Assembly (NCBI GenBank): GCA_944388215.1
Contig: CALXHT010000011.1
Coordinates: 1-59,423, forward strand
Direction of reading: 5' to 3'
Length of the DNA stretch: 59,423 nucleotides
DNA from: an uncultured Gemmiger sp.
GTDB lineage: Bacteria; Bacillota; Clostridia; Oscillospirales; Ruminococcaceae
Shown one piece after another: positions 9,210 through 17,075 of the stretch (position 1 is its first letter; each line of letters begins with the position of its first letter). The position numbers were made by a program, and so were the translations under genes. The notes below the pieces were generated by a model, which ran no database searches, was not told the DNA's origin, and saw only the letters and a program-made list of their open reading frames with translations.

Positions 9210-9871
9210 AAACACTGCAACGCTGGTTTTCCCGCCGGGGCGCTCTGCCGCTGACCTGTTATCTGGCAGCGGTGGCCCTCTGGCTGGTGCTGGGAGCGGT
9301 GCACTGGGGCAGTGACGCCCTGGCCCGCAGCGCCGGCACCATGTACGAGGCGGAGATCCCCGTCACCGACTGGCAGCTGGCCGGGCTCACCGATGCCGGC
9401 AGCACGGCGGAGAGCGCCGCCCTCACCACCACCGACGGCGACCCCCAGATGATCCTGGAGGATGTGTCGGGCATGGTGGTGCGCACCGTGAGCTACGCCG
9501 TGGAGTTTGACGGCGACGCCCGGGAGATGTGCCTCTACTACACCACCCAGGTGGGGCAGGACTACAGCCAGGACCGCCGGGTCTTCCCGGAATCTTTGGG
9601 GGATGGGCGGTATCTCTACACGCTGCCCCGCACCACCATTGTGGCACTGCGGCTGGACCCCTGCAGTCCCGACGCCAACAAGACGGTGGGGCTGACCTTC
9701 ACCCCGGGCACCATCACCCTCAACGCCCCCGAAACGCTGCCCGCCGTCTGGCAGTACTTTGTGCCCAACTGGTACCAGGCCTTCTGCCTGGTGCTCTACC
9801 CGGCGCTGGCCGCAGCGGCTTTCAGCTGGCTGCGGGCGGTCTGGCGGGCGCTGCGCCGCAAAACCGCATAA
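9206..9871 (+). CDS. Small membrane-anchored partner protein of unknown family (module copy 2)
   Basis: A 221-residue paralogue of the protein at 6429-7097: an N-terminal helix (about 15-34), a beta-rich outside part with L-Y-Y, D-Y-S and L-R-L-D-P motifs, and a C-terminal helix (about 188-208) followed by a basic tail (R-R-K-T-A) instead of the acidic tail of copy 1. The start is GTG at 9206 in a four-base GTGA overlap with the preceding stop, with a strong GGAGGTG site eight bases upstream. The overlap implies fixed stoichiometry with the large partner. It is the last gene of the glycan operon. Confidence 0.65.
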   Translation: MKTLQRWFSRRGALPLTCYLAAVALWLVLGAVHWGSDALARSAGTMYEAEIPVTDWQLAGLTDAGSTAESAALTTTDGDPQMILEDVSGMVVRTVSYAVEFDGDAREMCLYYTTQVGQDYSQDRRVFPESLGDGRYLYTLPRTTIVALRLDPCSPDANKTVGLTFTPGTITLNAPETLPAVWQYFVPNWYQAFCLVLYPALAAAAFSWLRAVWRALRRKTA

Positions 9872-9874
9872 AAC

Positions 9875-9907
9875 AAAACATCCACCCTTTTGGGGTGGAT
9901 GTTTTTT
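9875..9907. terminator. Bidirectional terminator between convergent genes
   Basis: A 13-bp perfect stem (9875-9887 with 9893-9905), A-rich on the left and T-rich on the right, so it can end both the plus-strand glycan operon and the minus-strand glycosyltransferase gene that stops at 9912. Confidence 0.85.
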
Positions 9908-9911
9908 GGTT

Positions 9912-10901
9912 TCAGGTGATTTTCAAAGCCCGCTGCACACGGTACACAGCGTATTGGAACAGCCCCACGATGAGGCTGCATTCCACCCAGATGTAGTTGG
10001 GCAGGTTGCGCCAGTGGAATTTCGGTTTGTTCACCTTGGACAGGGCCGCCTTGGCTTCCGCAAAGCCCTTGGCGTAGTCGCCGCCGAAGCCCCGCAGCCG
10101 GAACATCACCACTTTCAAAAGATACCCCAGTAGCATGGGGATAAAGTTGAGGATCAGCATGACCAGCGGCTGGTTTTTGTAGGGCAGCAAAATGCTGTTG
10201 CGGCCGCTCTGGATGCTCTTGAAGGGGTTGTACCGCACGGCGCCGGTGGTGGCGCCGCAGATGTGGCGGCAGCGGGCGGTGGGGCAGTAGACGTTCTTGT
10301 AGCCGAAGTTGTTGGCCCGCCAGGACAGGTCCACGTCCTCGTAGTAGGCGAAGAACAGCTCGTCAAAGACGCCGATCTCGTCCAGGATGGACTTGCGGTA
10401 GAGGGCCGCCCCGCCGCAGGCGCTGAACACCCGGCAGGGCTTGGTGTAGCGGCTGGCCTTCAGGCCGTCCCCCCGCTTGCAGGCAAAACCCAGGATCGTC
10501 ACATAGTCGCCGGCGTCGTCCGCCAGTTCCGGCTCGTAGTACCGCAGCATCAGGCTGCTGACCGCAAAGATTTTGGGGTCGGCCTGGGCGGTTTTCACCA
10601 GTTCCGCCAGCCAGTCCGGCTCAGCAAAGGCGTCGTTGTTGAACAGCGCCACATACTCACCTTTGGCGATGGCAATGCCCTGGTTCACCGCGTGGGAAAA
10701 CCCGGTGTTGGTGGCGTTCTCGATGAGGGTGTAGCGGTCGCGGCCGCGGTAGCTGCGGGCAATTTCCAGGCTCTCGTCGGTGGAACCGTTGTCGATGACG
10801 ATGAGCTCAAAGTCCTGTTCGGTCTGGGCCCAGACCGATTCAATGGAATCCCGCAGCCAGCCCGCGCCGTTCAGGTTGGGGATGATGACCGATGCTTTCA
10901 T
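9912..10901 (-). CDS. Family 2 glycosyltransferase, rhamnosyltransferase-like
   Basis: A 329-residue GT-A enzyme. The nucleotide-sugar site is visible as V-I-D-N-G-S-T-D (D37), the metal motif as F-N-N-D (D90), and the acceptor/catalytic motif as Y-E-D-V-D-L-S-W-R (187-195). This E-D-V-D-L pattern is typical of rhamnosyl- and related transferases of surface polysaccharide assembly. Two hydrophobic stretches near the C-terminus (about 250-268 and 305-320) suggest membrane association. It is the last gene of a minus-strand set after an Lrp-type regulator and a zinc-ribbon protein (gaps of 19 and 15 bases). It faces the glycan operon across a shared terminator. The family is sure, the sugar is not. 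Confidence 0.85.
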   Translation of the reverse strand: MKASVIIPNLNGAGWLRDSIESVWAQTEQDFELIVIDNGSTDESLEIARSYRGRDRYTLIENATNTGFSHAVNQGIAIAKGEYVALFNNDAFAEPDWLAELVKTAQADPKIFAVSSLMLRYYEPELADDAGDYVTILGFACKRGDGLKASRYTKPCRVFSACGGAALYRKSILDEIGVFDELFFAYYEDVDLSWRANNFGYKNVYCPTARCRHICGATTGAVRYNPFKSIQSGRNSILLPYKNQPLVMLILNFIPMLLGYLLKVVMFRLRGFGGDYAKGFAEAKAALSKVNKPKFHWRNLPNYIWVECSLIVGLFQYAVYRVQRALKIT

Positions 10902-10920
10902 GGTATCTCCTTGTTGGGGG

Positions 10921-11319
10921 TCAGTAGGCGTAGTAGGGGGTGACGGTCAACCGTGCCACCGAGGTCAGCGCCAGCACCAGGCAGAGCAGCGCCACCACCA
11001 CGGCCACGATGAGGGTACGGATCAGCCAGGCCTGGGCCAGCCGCTTGCGGGCGGGCTTTGTACCGAAGCCGAAACTCCACGCCAGCGAGAGGATGAACCC
11101 CACCACCGGGATGGCAAAGAGCAGCAGCGTGCCCAGGGTGGCCCACTCGGAGAGAGCCGGCACCGGCTCCTCCGGCTGGGTATGGACCTCTTCGGTGTAG
11201 CGGGCCTCCGTCCGGGGGGCCGGGGCAGCCTGGGGTTCGGGCGGCAGCGGGGTGTCGCACTGGGGACAGCGGTCGGCGTCAAAGGGAGCCAGCAGACCGC
11301 AGTTTTTGCAGTAACGCAT
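10921..11319 (-). CDS. Zinc-ribbon domain membrane protein
   Basis: A 132-residue protein that opens with C-x-x-C ... C-x-x-C (Cys 4, 7, 18 and 21), a rubredoxin-like zinc ribbon, then a Pro/Glu-rich linker and two membrane helices (about 60-80 and 100-118) in the C-terminal half. This layout is common in small Clostridia proteins of unknown function. The ribbon would face the cytoplasm. It lies between the Lrp-type regulator and the GT2 gene and is probably co-transcribed with both. No specific role can be assigned. Confidence 0.7.
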   Translation of the reverse strand: MRYCKNCGLLAPFDADRCPQCDTPLPPEPQAAPAPRTEARYTEEVHTQPEEPVPALSEWATLGTLLLFAIPVVGFILSLAWSFGFGTKPARKRLAQAWLIRTLIVAVVVALLCLVLALTSVARLTVTPYYAY

Positions 11320-11334
11320 GGGAAAAACCTCCGT

Positions 11335-11766
11335 TCAGTCCAGCGCCAGTTTGCGGTCGAGCTGGGTGTTGAGAATGATCTGGGTGTTGGTGGAACCCAG
11401 TTTCTGCATCTTGGTCAGCAGATGTTCCAGCGCGTCGATGTCGGTGCAGCTCACCTTTACAATAAAGTTGTAGCTGCCCGTCACCCGGAAGCACTGCAGC
11501 ACCTGGGGTTCCTGCTCGATCATGGCCAGAAAGCTGGCCCGGGTGGCGGCGTCCACCAGCACCGAGATCAGAGCCTCCACCCGGGCGGGGGCGCCGGGAT
11601 GGCGCACGATCACCGTGTAGCCGCCGATGATGCCCTCCTGTTCCAGACGGTGGATGCGGCTGGACACCGCCGGACTGGTCAGACTGACCCGCTGGGCGAT
11701 GTCTTTGACGGGCATACGTGCATTTTCAGCCAGAAGCTGCAGAATTTTATGGTCCAGATCATCCAT
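11335..11766 (-). CDS. Lrp/AsnC family transcriptional regulator
   Basis: A 143-residue protein of the usual Lrp/AsnC length. The N-terminal winged helix-turn-helix includes L-D-H-K-I-L-Q-L-L and I-A-Q-R-V-S-L-T-S-P-A-V, and the C-terminal RAM ligand-binding domain has the conserved V-T-G-S-Y-N-F segment. Such proteins bind an amino acid and often repress their own gene. It is first in a minus-strand set with the zinc-ribbon and GT2 genes. A GCATTTATGC dyad about 130 bases upstream (11895-11904) is a possible but unproven binding site. The ligand cannot be predicted. Confidence 0.85.
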   Translation of the reverse strand: MDDLDHKILQLLAENARMPVKDIAQRVSLTSPAVSSRIHRLEQEGIIGGYTVIVRHPGAPARVEALISVLVDAATRASFLAMIEQEPQVLQCFRVTGSYNFIVKVSCTDIDALEHLLTKMQKLGSTNTQIILNTQLDRKLALD

Positions 11767-11946
11767 GAATCGAAAACCTCGTTTTCATATTTGTATAATG
11801 CGCACAAAAAAATAAAATGAAGTAAACTGCCGTTGTGCGGTTTGAACAAAGGTGCAAAAGTCTGCTTTTTGAACACCAAACTAAATTAAATTAAGCATTT
11901 ATGCAAACATTATAATATTTTGAAAAAGAAAATACAAGTGCGGCGT
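11767..11946. other. AT-rich intergenic region upstream of the Lrp-type gene
   Basis: No ORF is supported here. The stretch is strongly AT-rich against its GC-rich surroundings and must hold the minus-strand promoter of the Lrp-type gene; TATACA-like and TATGAA-like hexamers occur within 45 bases of the start, but none has a good -35 partner. The dyad GCATTTATGC lies at 11895-11904. Confidence 0.5.
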
Positions 11947-11974
11947 TTGACAAATTAAGAATAAAAGCTATAAT
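11947..11974 (+). promoter_or_regulatory. Full-consensus promoter with no following gene
   Basis: TTGACA (11947-11952) and TATAAT (11969-11974), both exact consensus, with a 16-base spacer. Transcription would start near 11981 and meet a terminator at 12040-12064 before any ORF. Confidence 0.75.
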
Positions 11975-11980
11975 AATAAC

Positions 11981-12065
11981 TGTTATCAATCACGACATTC
12001 TCTGACCTTTATATACTTTCCCACCCCTCTATGCACAGAAGCCCGCAGGTAACTGCGGGCTTTTG
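11981..12065 (+). ncRNA. Candidate small RNA of about 85 nt
   Basis: The segment runs from the predicted start of a full-consensus promoter to a Rho-independent terminator. It contains no ORF with a ribosome site. Upstream of the terminator is an unpaired pyrimidine-rich patch with CCACCCCTCT (12021-12030), which could pair with purine-rich ribosome sites such as AGAGGGG, a pattern known from C-rich Firmicutes small RNAs. It may instead be an attenuated leader of the MarR/ABC operon that begins 150 bases downstream. No known family was recognised. Confidence 0.5.
12040..12064 (+). terminator. Rho-independent terminator not preceded by a gene
   Basis: Perfect 8-bp GC stem (12041-12048 with 12053-12060) plus an A-T closing pair, loop GTAA, then TTTT. 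No plus-strand ORF ends upstream of it. Confidence 0.85.
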
Positions 12066-12161
12066 TGTTGTATGGATTTCGCCCCGGGGCACCGCCCAAA
12101 TATGAATTTTTCGAAAACATTGCAAAGACCCTCTTGCAGAAAACGGCAGGAGGGTCTATTA

Positions 12162-12190
12162 TTGCATCTTGTTAATAGTTATCATATGTT
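12162..12190 (+). promoter_or_regulatory. Probable promoter and operator of the MarR/ABC operon
   Basis: TTGCAT (12162-12167) and TATGTT (12185-12190) are 17 bases apart, just before the MarR gene. The spacer contains GTTATCA, also present just downstream of the orphan promoter at 11979-11985; this shared heptamer could be a MarR half-site. An imperfect hairpin (AGACCCTC/GAGGGTCT, 12127-12158) lies immediately upstream. Confidence 0.45.
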
Positions 12191-12215
12191 AAGTAAATGA
12201 AAGGGGGAGAACCGA

Positions 12216-12734
12216 ATGGCACAGAATCCCAGCAGTGAGTGGGAAGGTCTGATCCATTTTGTGGGCCGCCTGCGGGAGACCTCGGCCCGGGGCATCAAAG
12301 CGGCCCTGGCCGATGCGCCCAAGTGCCGGTTTGCCATGCTGGAGCGGCTCTACTACGCCATACGCACCCACGGGCAGGAGGGCTCGATCTACGTGAGCGA
12401 CCTGGCCCGCATCACCCATAAACCGCTGCCGGCGGTGTCCCGGGGGCTGCGGCTTCTGGAACAGGACGGCATGGTGGAGCGGGAAACCGATTCCAAGGAC
12501 CGGCGCAAGACGCTGGTGCGGATCACGCCGGCGGGCATGGAGGCGCTGCGGGGGTGCGAGGACGCCCTCAACGCTTATTTTGCCCGGGTGATGGCGCGGC
12601 TGGAGCCGGAGCAGCTGGCCCGGATGCGGGAGATGCGGGATGTGCTCATCGACGCGCTGGAGGCGGAGGCAGCCGCCACCCTGGAACATGCCGAAATCCA
12701 AAAGGGAGGACCCGACCATGGGGAAGATTTTTAA
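12216..12734 (+). CDS. MarR family transcriptional regulator
   Basis: A 172-residue winged-helix protein. The recognition region (I-Y-V-S-D-L-A-R-I-T-H-K-P-L-P-A-V-S-R) and the wing (E-R-E-T-D-S-K-D-R-R-K-T-L-V-R-I-T) are typical of MarR proteins, including the D-x-R-x-x wing signature. These dimers usually repress their own operon and release DNA on binding a small toxic compound. The gene overlaps the first ABC transporter gene by 17 bases, so the two are co-transcribed and it very probably controls the exporter. A GGGGGAG site precedes the ATG. Confidence 0.88.
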   Translation: MAQNPSSEWEGLIHFVGRLRETSARGIKAALADAPKCRFAMLERLYYAIRTHGQEGSIYVSDLARITHKPLPAVSRGLRLLEQDGMVERETDSKDRRKTLVRITPAGMEALRGCEDALNAYFARVMARLEPEQLARMREMRDVLIDALEAEAAATLEHAEIQKGGPDHGEDF

Positions 12735-14937
12735 GCAACTGGGCCGTCACTGGAAGGCCTGTCTGCTGGTGATCGCGCTGCTGGCGGTGCAGGCCTACTG
12801 CGACCTGTCGCTGCCCGACTACACCAGCAAGATCGTGGATGTGGGCATCCAGCAGGGCGGCATCGAAAGCCCGGTGCCCGACACCGTGCGGGATACCACC
12901 CTCCAGGCGCTGGAACTGCTCATGAACGAGCAGGACGCGGCGCTGGCGGAGCAGTGGTACTCCGAGCCCGACGAAAACGGTGTGCGCACCCTGGCCCATG
13001 ACGCCTCGGCGGCCATGCCGGAGCTGGAGCAGGCCTTCACCACGCCGGACATTGTGCTGTATATGGCGGCCGCCCAGCATGCGGCCACGGCCCAGGGGGA
13101 CGGCAGCACCGCTACCCCCGCCTGGACCGACCTGGACGCCGTGGCCACCCAGTTTGCCATGATGGCCCAGGCGCCGGACTTCAGCCGGGATGCCGTCCAG
13201 CAGCAGCTGGCGGGGGCGATGGCCTCTGTGGATGACACGGTGGCCGAGAGCCTTTCCAGCCAGGCCATGCTGCTGGTGAGCCTGGAATACGAGGCCCAGG
13301 GCATTGCCCACGACGTGCAGATGGCCTACCTGTGGCGGGAGGGTCTGCAGATGCTGGGGCTTACGCTGCTCATGGTGGTGGTGGCCGTGGCGGTGGGCTT
13401 TGTGGCCTCCCGGGTGTCGGCGGCCATCGGCCGGGACCTGCGGCGGGATGTGTTTTCCACCGTCATCGGGTTCTCCCACGCCGAGATCGAGCAGTTCTCC
13501 ACCGCTTCTCTCATCACCCGCACCACCAACGATATCCAGCAGGTGCAGTTCGTCTGTGTGATCCTTCTGCGCATGGTGGCCTACGCCCCCATTCTGGGCA
13601 TCGGCGGCATCGTCCATGTGGCCCGCAGCGAGACGGGTCTTACCTGGATCACCTTCCTGGCGGTGGTGGCGCTGCTGCTCCTCATCGGGGTGCTGATGCG
13701 CATCGCCATGCCCAAGTTCAAGCTCATGCAGACGCTGGTGGACCGGCTCAACCTGGTCAGCCGGGAGATTCTCACCGGCATCATGCCGGTGCGCGCCTTC
13801 AGCCGGGAAGCCTTTGAGGAGCAGCGGTTCGACAAGGCCAACCGCGACCTCATGCAGACCCAGCTCTTCACCAACCGCACCATGGCCGGTCTGATGCCCT
13901 TCATGACCCTCATCATGAACGGCACCAGCCTGCTCATCGTCTGGTTCGGCGGCAAGGCCATGGATATGGGCACCATGCAGGTGGGCGAGATGATCGCCTT
14001 CATCACCTACACCATGCAGATCGTCATGTCCTTCCTCATGCTGGCCATGGTGGCGGTGCTGCTGCCCCGGGCCGGTGTGGCGGCCGACCGCATCTACGAG
14101 GTGCTGCGCACCCCCGCCACCATCCATGACCCGACGCCGGAGGTGGCCGAAAAGGCCAAGGCCCGCACCCATTGGGACGGCGTGGTGCAGTTTGAGGATG
14201 TGAGTTTCCGCTATCCCGGCGCCGACGATGACGCGCTGGAACACATCAGCTTCACGGCCAAACCCGGCGAGACCACCGCCATCATCGGTTCCACCGGCTG
14301 CGGCAAATCCACCCTGCTCAACCTGATCCCCCGCTTCTACGACGTGACAGGCGGCCGGGTGACCATCGACGGGGTGGACGTGCGGGATCTGCCCCAGCAG
14401 ACCCTCCACGACCTGCTGGGCTATGTGCCCCAGAAGGGTGTGCTGTTCAGCGGCACCATCGAATCCAACCTGAAATTCGGCGGCCCCGCCATCACCGACG
14501 GGGATGTGCAGGAGGCCGCGGCCATCGCCCAGGCCACCGACTTTATCGAAGCCAAACCCGAGGGCTTCCAGAGCCCCATCGCCCAGGGCGGCAGCAATGT
14601 GTCGGGCGGTCAGAAGCAGCGGCTTTCCATCGCCCGGGCCATCGCCAAGCATCCCCGGATCTATCTTTTTGACGACAGTTTCTCGGCGCTGGACTACAAA
14701 ACCGACGTGGCCCTGCGCCGCGCCCTGAAAGCCCGCACCGACAACGCCACCGTGCTCATCGTGGCGCAGCGCATCTCCACGGTGCTGCACGCCAACCAGA
14801 TCCTGGTGCTGGACGAGGGCAAAGTGGTGGGCAAGGGCACCCACGCCCAGCTGCTGGAAAGCTGCCCCGAATACCGGGAGATCGCCCGCAGCCAGCTGAG
14901 CCAGAAAGAACTGGGCTTACCGAAGGAGGATGATTGA
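12718..14937 (+). CDS. ABC exporter half-transporter, degenerate-site subunit with large outer domain
   Basis: A 739-residue membrane-plus-ATPase subunit. After the first helix (about 14-30) comes an outside insertion of about 160 residues (roughly 45-205) before the second helix, then the usual bundle and the nucleotide-binding domain: Walker A G-S-T-G-C-G-K-S (524-531), signature V-S-G-G-Q (628-632), Walker B L-F-D-D (650-653). The second Asp replaces the catalytic Glu, marking this as the degenerate half of a heterodimeric exporter of the BmrCD type. The partner follows directly. The start is ATG 12718 with GGGAGG upstream. It probably exports a drug or peptide sensed by the MarR protein. 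The substrate is unknown. Confidence 0.85.
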   Translation: MGKIFKQLGRHWKACLLVIALLAVQAYCDLSLPDYTSKIVDVGIQQGGIESPVPDTVRDTTLQALELLMNEQDAALAEQWYSEPDENGVRTLAHDASAAMPELEQAFTTPDIVLYMAAAQHAATAQGDGSTATPAWTDLDAVATQFAMMAQAPDFSRDAVQQQLAGAMASVDDTVAESLSSQAMLLVSLEYEAQGIAHDVQMAYLWREGLQMLGLTLLMVVVAVAVGFVASRVSAAIGRDLRRDVFSTVIGFSHAEIEQFSTASLITRTTNDIQQVQFVCVILLRMVAYAPILGIGGIVHVARSETGLTWITFLAVVALLLLIGVLMRIAMPKFKLMQTLVDRLNLVSREILTGIMPVRAFSREAFEEQRFDKANRDLMQTQLFTNRTMAGLMPFMTLIMNGTSLLIVWFGGKAMDMGTMQVGEMIAFITYTMQIVMSFLMLAMVAVLLPRAGVAADRIYEVLRTPATIHDPTPEVAEKAKARTHWDGVVQFEDVSFRYPGADDDALEHISFTAKPGETTAIIGSTGCGKSTLLNLIPRFYDVTGGRVTIDGVDVRDLPQQTLHDLLGYVPQKGVLFSGTIESNLKFGGPAITDGDVQEAAAIAQATDFIEAKPEGFQSPIAQGGSNVSGGQKQRLSIARAIAKHPRIYLFDDSFSALDYKTDVALRRALKARTDNATVLIVAQRISTVLHANQILVLDEGKVVGKGTHAQLLESCPEYREIARSQLSQKELGLPKEDD

Positions 14938-14938
14938 T

Positions 14939-16750
14939 ATGCCAAGACCCGGACGGATGACCACCGAACGCGCCAGGGACTTCCAGGGCACGCTGCGCCA
15001 GCTGCTGAAAGCCCTGGGCCGGTACAAGATTTCCCTGGGCGTGGTGGTTGTGTTTGCGGTGCTCTCCACCATCTTCAACATCGCCGGCCCCAAGGTGCTG
15101 GCCCAGGCCACCACCGCCCTGGCCACCGGCTGGGTGGCCAAACTGCGGGGCACCGGCTCCATCGACTTTGTCTTCATCGGCCGCATTCTGCTGATCCTTT
15201 TGGGCATGTACCTGCTCTCCTCGGCCTTCAGCTTTGTGCAGAGCTGGCTCATGAGCGGCCTTTCCCAGAAAGTCTGCTACGATTTCCGCCGCCAGATCAG
15301 CGAAAAGATCAACCGCCTGCCCCTGGCCTACTTTGAAAAGCGCACGGTGGGCGAGGTGCTCTCCCGCATCACCAACGACGTGGACACCCTGGGCCAGAGC
15401 CTGAACCAGAGCATCACCCAGCTGATCACCAGCGTCACCACCATGATCGGCGTGCTGATCATGATGCTCTCCATCAGCGCCCGGATGACCCTCATCGCGC
15501 TGCTGATTCTGCCGGTGTCGCTGGCGCTGGTCATGGTGGTGGTCCACTTCAGCCAGCGGTTCTTCAAGGCCCAGCAGGCCACCCTGGGCGTGGTCAACGG
15601 CCAGGTGGAGGAGGTCTACGCCGGCCACAACGTCATCAAGGCGTTCAACCGGGAACAGGCGGTACTGCAGGATTTCAACACCGCCAACGACCAGCTCTAC
15701 GCCTCCGCCTGGAAGAGCCAGTTCCTCTCCGGCCTGATGATGCCCATCATGAACTTTGTGGGCAACCTGGGCTATGTGGCGGTGGCCATCGTGGGCAGCA
15801 TCTTTGCGGCGGGGGGCCTCATCACCATCGGCGATATCCAGGCCTTCATCCAGTACGTGAAGAACTTCACCCAGCCCATCCAACAGCTGTCCCAGGTGTC
15901 CAACATGCTCCAGAGCATGGCGGCCGCCGCCGAGCGCGTCTTTGAGTTCCTGGCCGAAGAGGAGGAGGACCAGACCGCCGACCCGGCCCGCCGCGCCGAC
16001 CCCGCCACCATCGACGGGCAGGTCACCTTCGACCATGTGAAGTTCGGCTACACCCCCGAGAAGACGGTCATCCGCGACTTCAGCTGCAAGGTGCAGCCCG
16101 GCCAGAAGGTGGCCATCGTGGGCCCCACCGGCGCCGGCAAGACCACCATGGTCAAGCTGCTCATGCGGTTCTACGATGTGGATTCCGGTTCCATCACGCT
16201 GAACGGCCACGATGTGCGGGACTTTGACCGCTCCGCCCTGCGGGAGGGCTTCGGCATGGTGCTGCAGGACACCTGGCTGTTCCATGGCACCATCATGGAG
16301 AACATCCGCTACGGCCGGCTGGATGCCACCGACGAGGAGGTCATCGCCGCGGCGAAAGCGGCCGGTGCCGACCACTTCATCCGCACGCTGCCCGGCGGCT
16401 ACCAGATGGAGCTGAACGAGGACGCCTCCAACGTGAGCCAGGGCCAGAAACAGCTGCTCACCATCGCCCGGACCATCCTGGCGGACAACCGCATCCTGGT
16501 GCTGGACGAGGCCACCAGCAGCGTGGACACCCGCACCGAGCAGCGCATCCAGGCGGCCATGGACCGCCTGATGCAGGGACGCACCAGCTTTATCATCGCC
16601 CACCGGCTCTCCACCATCCGCAATGCCGACCTGATCCTCGTCATGCGGGACGGCGACATTGTGGAACAGGGCACCCACGACGAGCTGATGGAGGCGGGCG
16701 GCTTCTACGCCGACCTGTACAACAGCCAGTTTGAGGACGTGACAGCGTGA
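14939..16750 (+). CDS. ABC exporter half-transporter, canonical subunit
   Basis: A 603-residue half-transporter with six membrane helices and an ATPase domain. Walker A G-P-T-G-A-G-K-T is near residue 395, the signature is V-S-Q-G-Q, and Walker B L-V-L-D-E with the catalytic Glu is near 520, so this subunit supplies the active ATPase residues missing in its upstream partner. Conversely its own signature is V-S-Q-G-Q rather than S-G-G-Q, as expected for a heterodimer with one composite active site. The ATG at 14939 lies nine bases after AAGGAGG; the earlier ATG at 14930 abuts that site and is unlikely. The gene begins one base after the upstream stop. Confidence 0.87.
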   Translation: MPRPGRMTTERARDFQGTLRQLLKALGRYKISLGVVVVFAVLSTIFNIAGPKVLAQATTALATGWVAKLRGTGSIDFVFIGRILLILLGMYLLSSAFSFVQSWLMSGLSQKVCYDFRRQISEKINRLPLAYFEKRTVGEVLSRITNDVDTLGQSLNQSITQLITSVTTMIGVLIMMLSISARMTLIALLILPVSLALVMVVVHFSQRFFKAQQATLGVVNGQVEEVYAGHNVIKAFNREQAVLQDFNTANDQLYASAWKSQFLSGLMMPIMNFVGNLGYVAVAIVGSIFAAGGLITIGDIQAFIQYVKNFTQPIQQLSQVSNMLQSMAAAAERVFEFLAEEEEDQTADPARRADPATIDGQVTFDHVKFGYTPEKTVIRDFSCKVQPGQKVAIVGPTGAGKTTMVKLLMRFYDVDSGSITLNGHDVRDFDRSALREGFGMVLQDTWLFHGTIMENIRYGRLDATDEEVIAAAKAAGADHFIRTLPGGYQMELNEDASNVSQGQKQLLTIARTILADNRILVLDEATSSVDTRTEQRIQAAMDRLMQGRTSFIIAHRLSTIRNADLILVMRDGDIVEQGTHDELMEAGGFYADLYNSQFEDVTA

Positions 16751-17075
16751 AAAGCACCCTGTCTTTTTGTAACAATTTCTTGACATTTATCTGAAATAAA
16801 GATAGAATAAATACAGGTAATCAGGAAGTTCCGCCGCACCGATTTTGCGGGGAATTCCATAGGGTGTCGCCCGCCGGGAACACCGCTTTTTCACCAATGT
16901 GCAACGCCTGTATTGGCTTTTTTCGTTTGTTTCGCGCGCTCGCGGCCGAAGTGTGTCTCTTTTTGCACGTTTTGGCCGGGATGGGCTGCGCTTTGCCATA
17001 GAAAAAACTGCATAAGGAAAGAAAGCGTCCCGCCGTGCTGCGCCCTCCTATGATTGAGAAGGAGTGAAGCCGACT
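16751..17075 (+). other. Structured leader region upstream of rny
   Basis: No gene is supported in these 325 bases. A good promoter at 16780-16808 is followed by a 13-bp interrupted hairpin (16824-16858), a GGTGT/ACACC hairpin with an inner CCC/GGG pair that ends in five Ts (16863-16891), and a weak CCAAT/ATTGG hairpin before a run of six Ts (about 16894-16924). The last two look like weak terminators, so the leader may attenuate rny or release a short RNA. Confidence 0.45.
16780..16808 (+). promoter_or_regulatory. Promoter for the rny leader
   Basis: TTGACA (16780-16785, exact consensus) and TAGAAT (16803-16808) with a 17-base spacer. The start would be near 16815, giving a leader of about 260 bases before rny. 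Confidence 0.7.
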
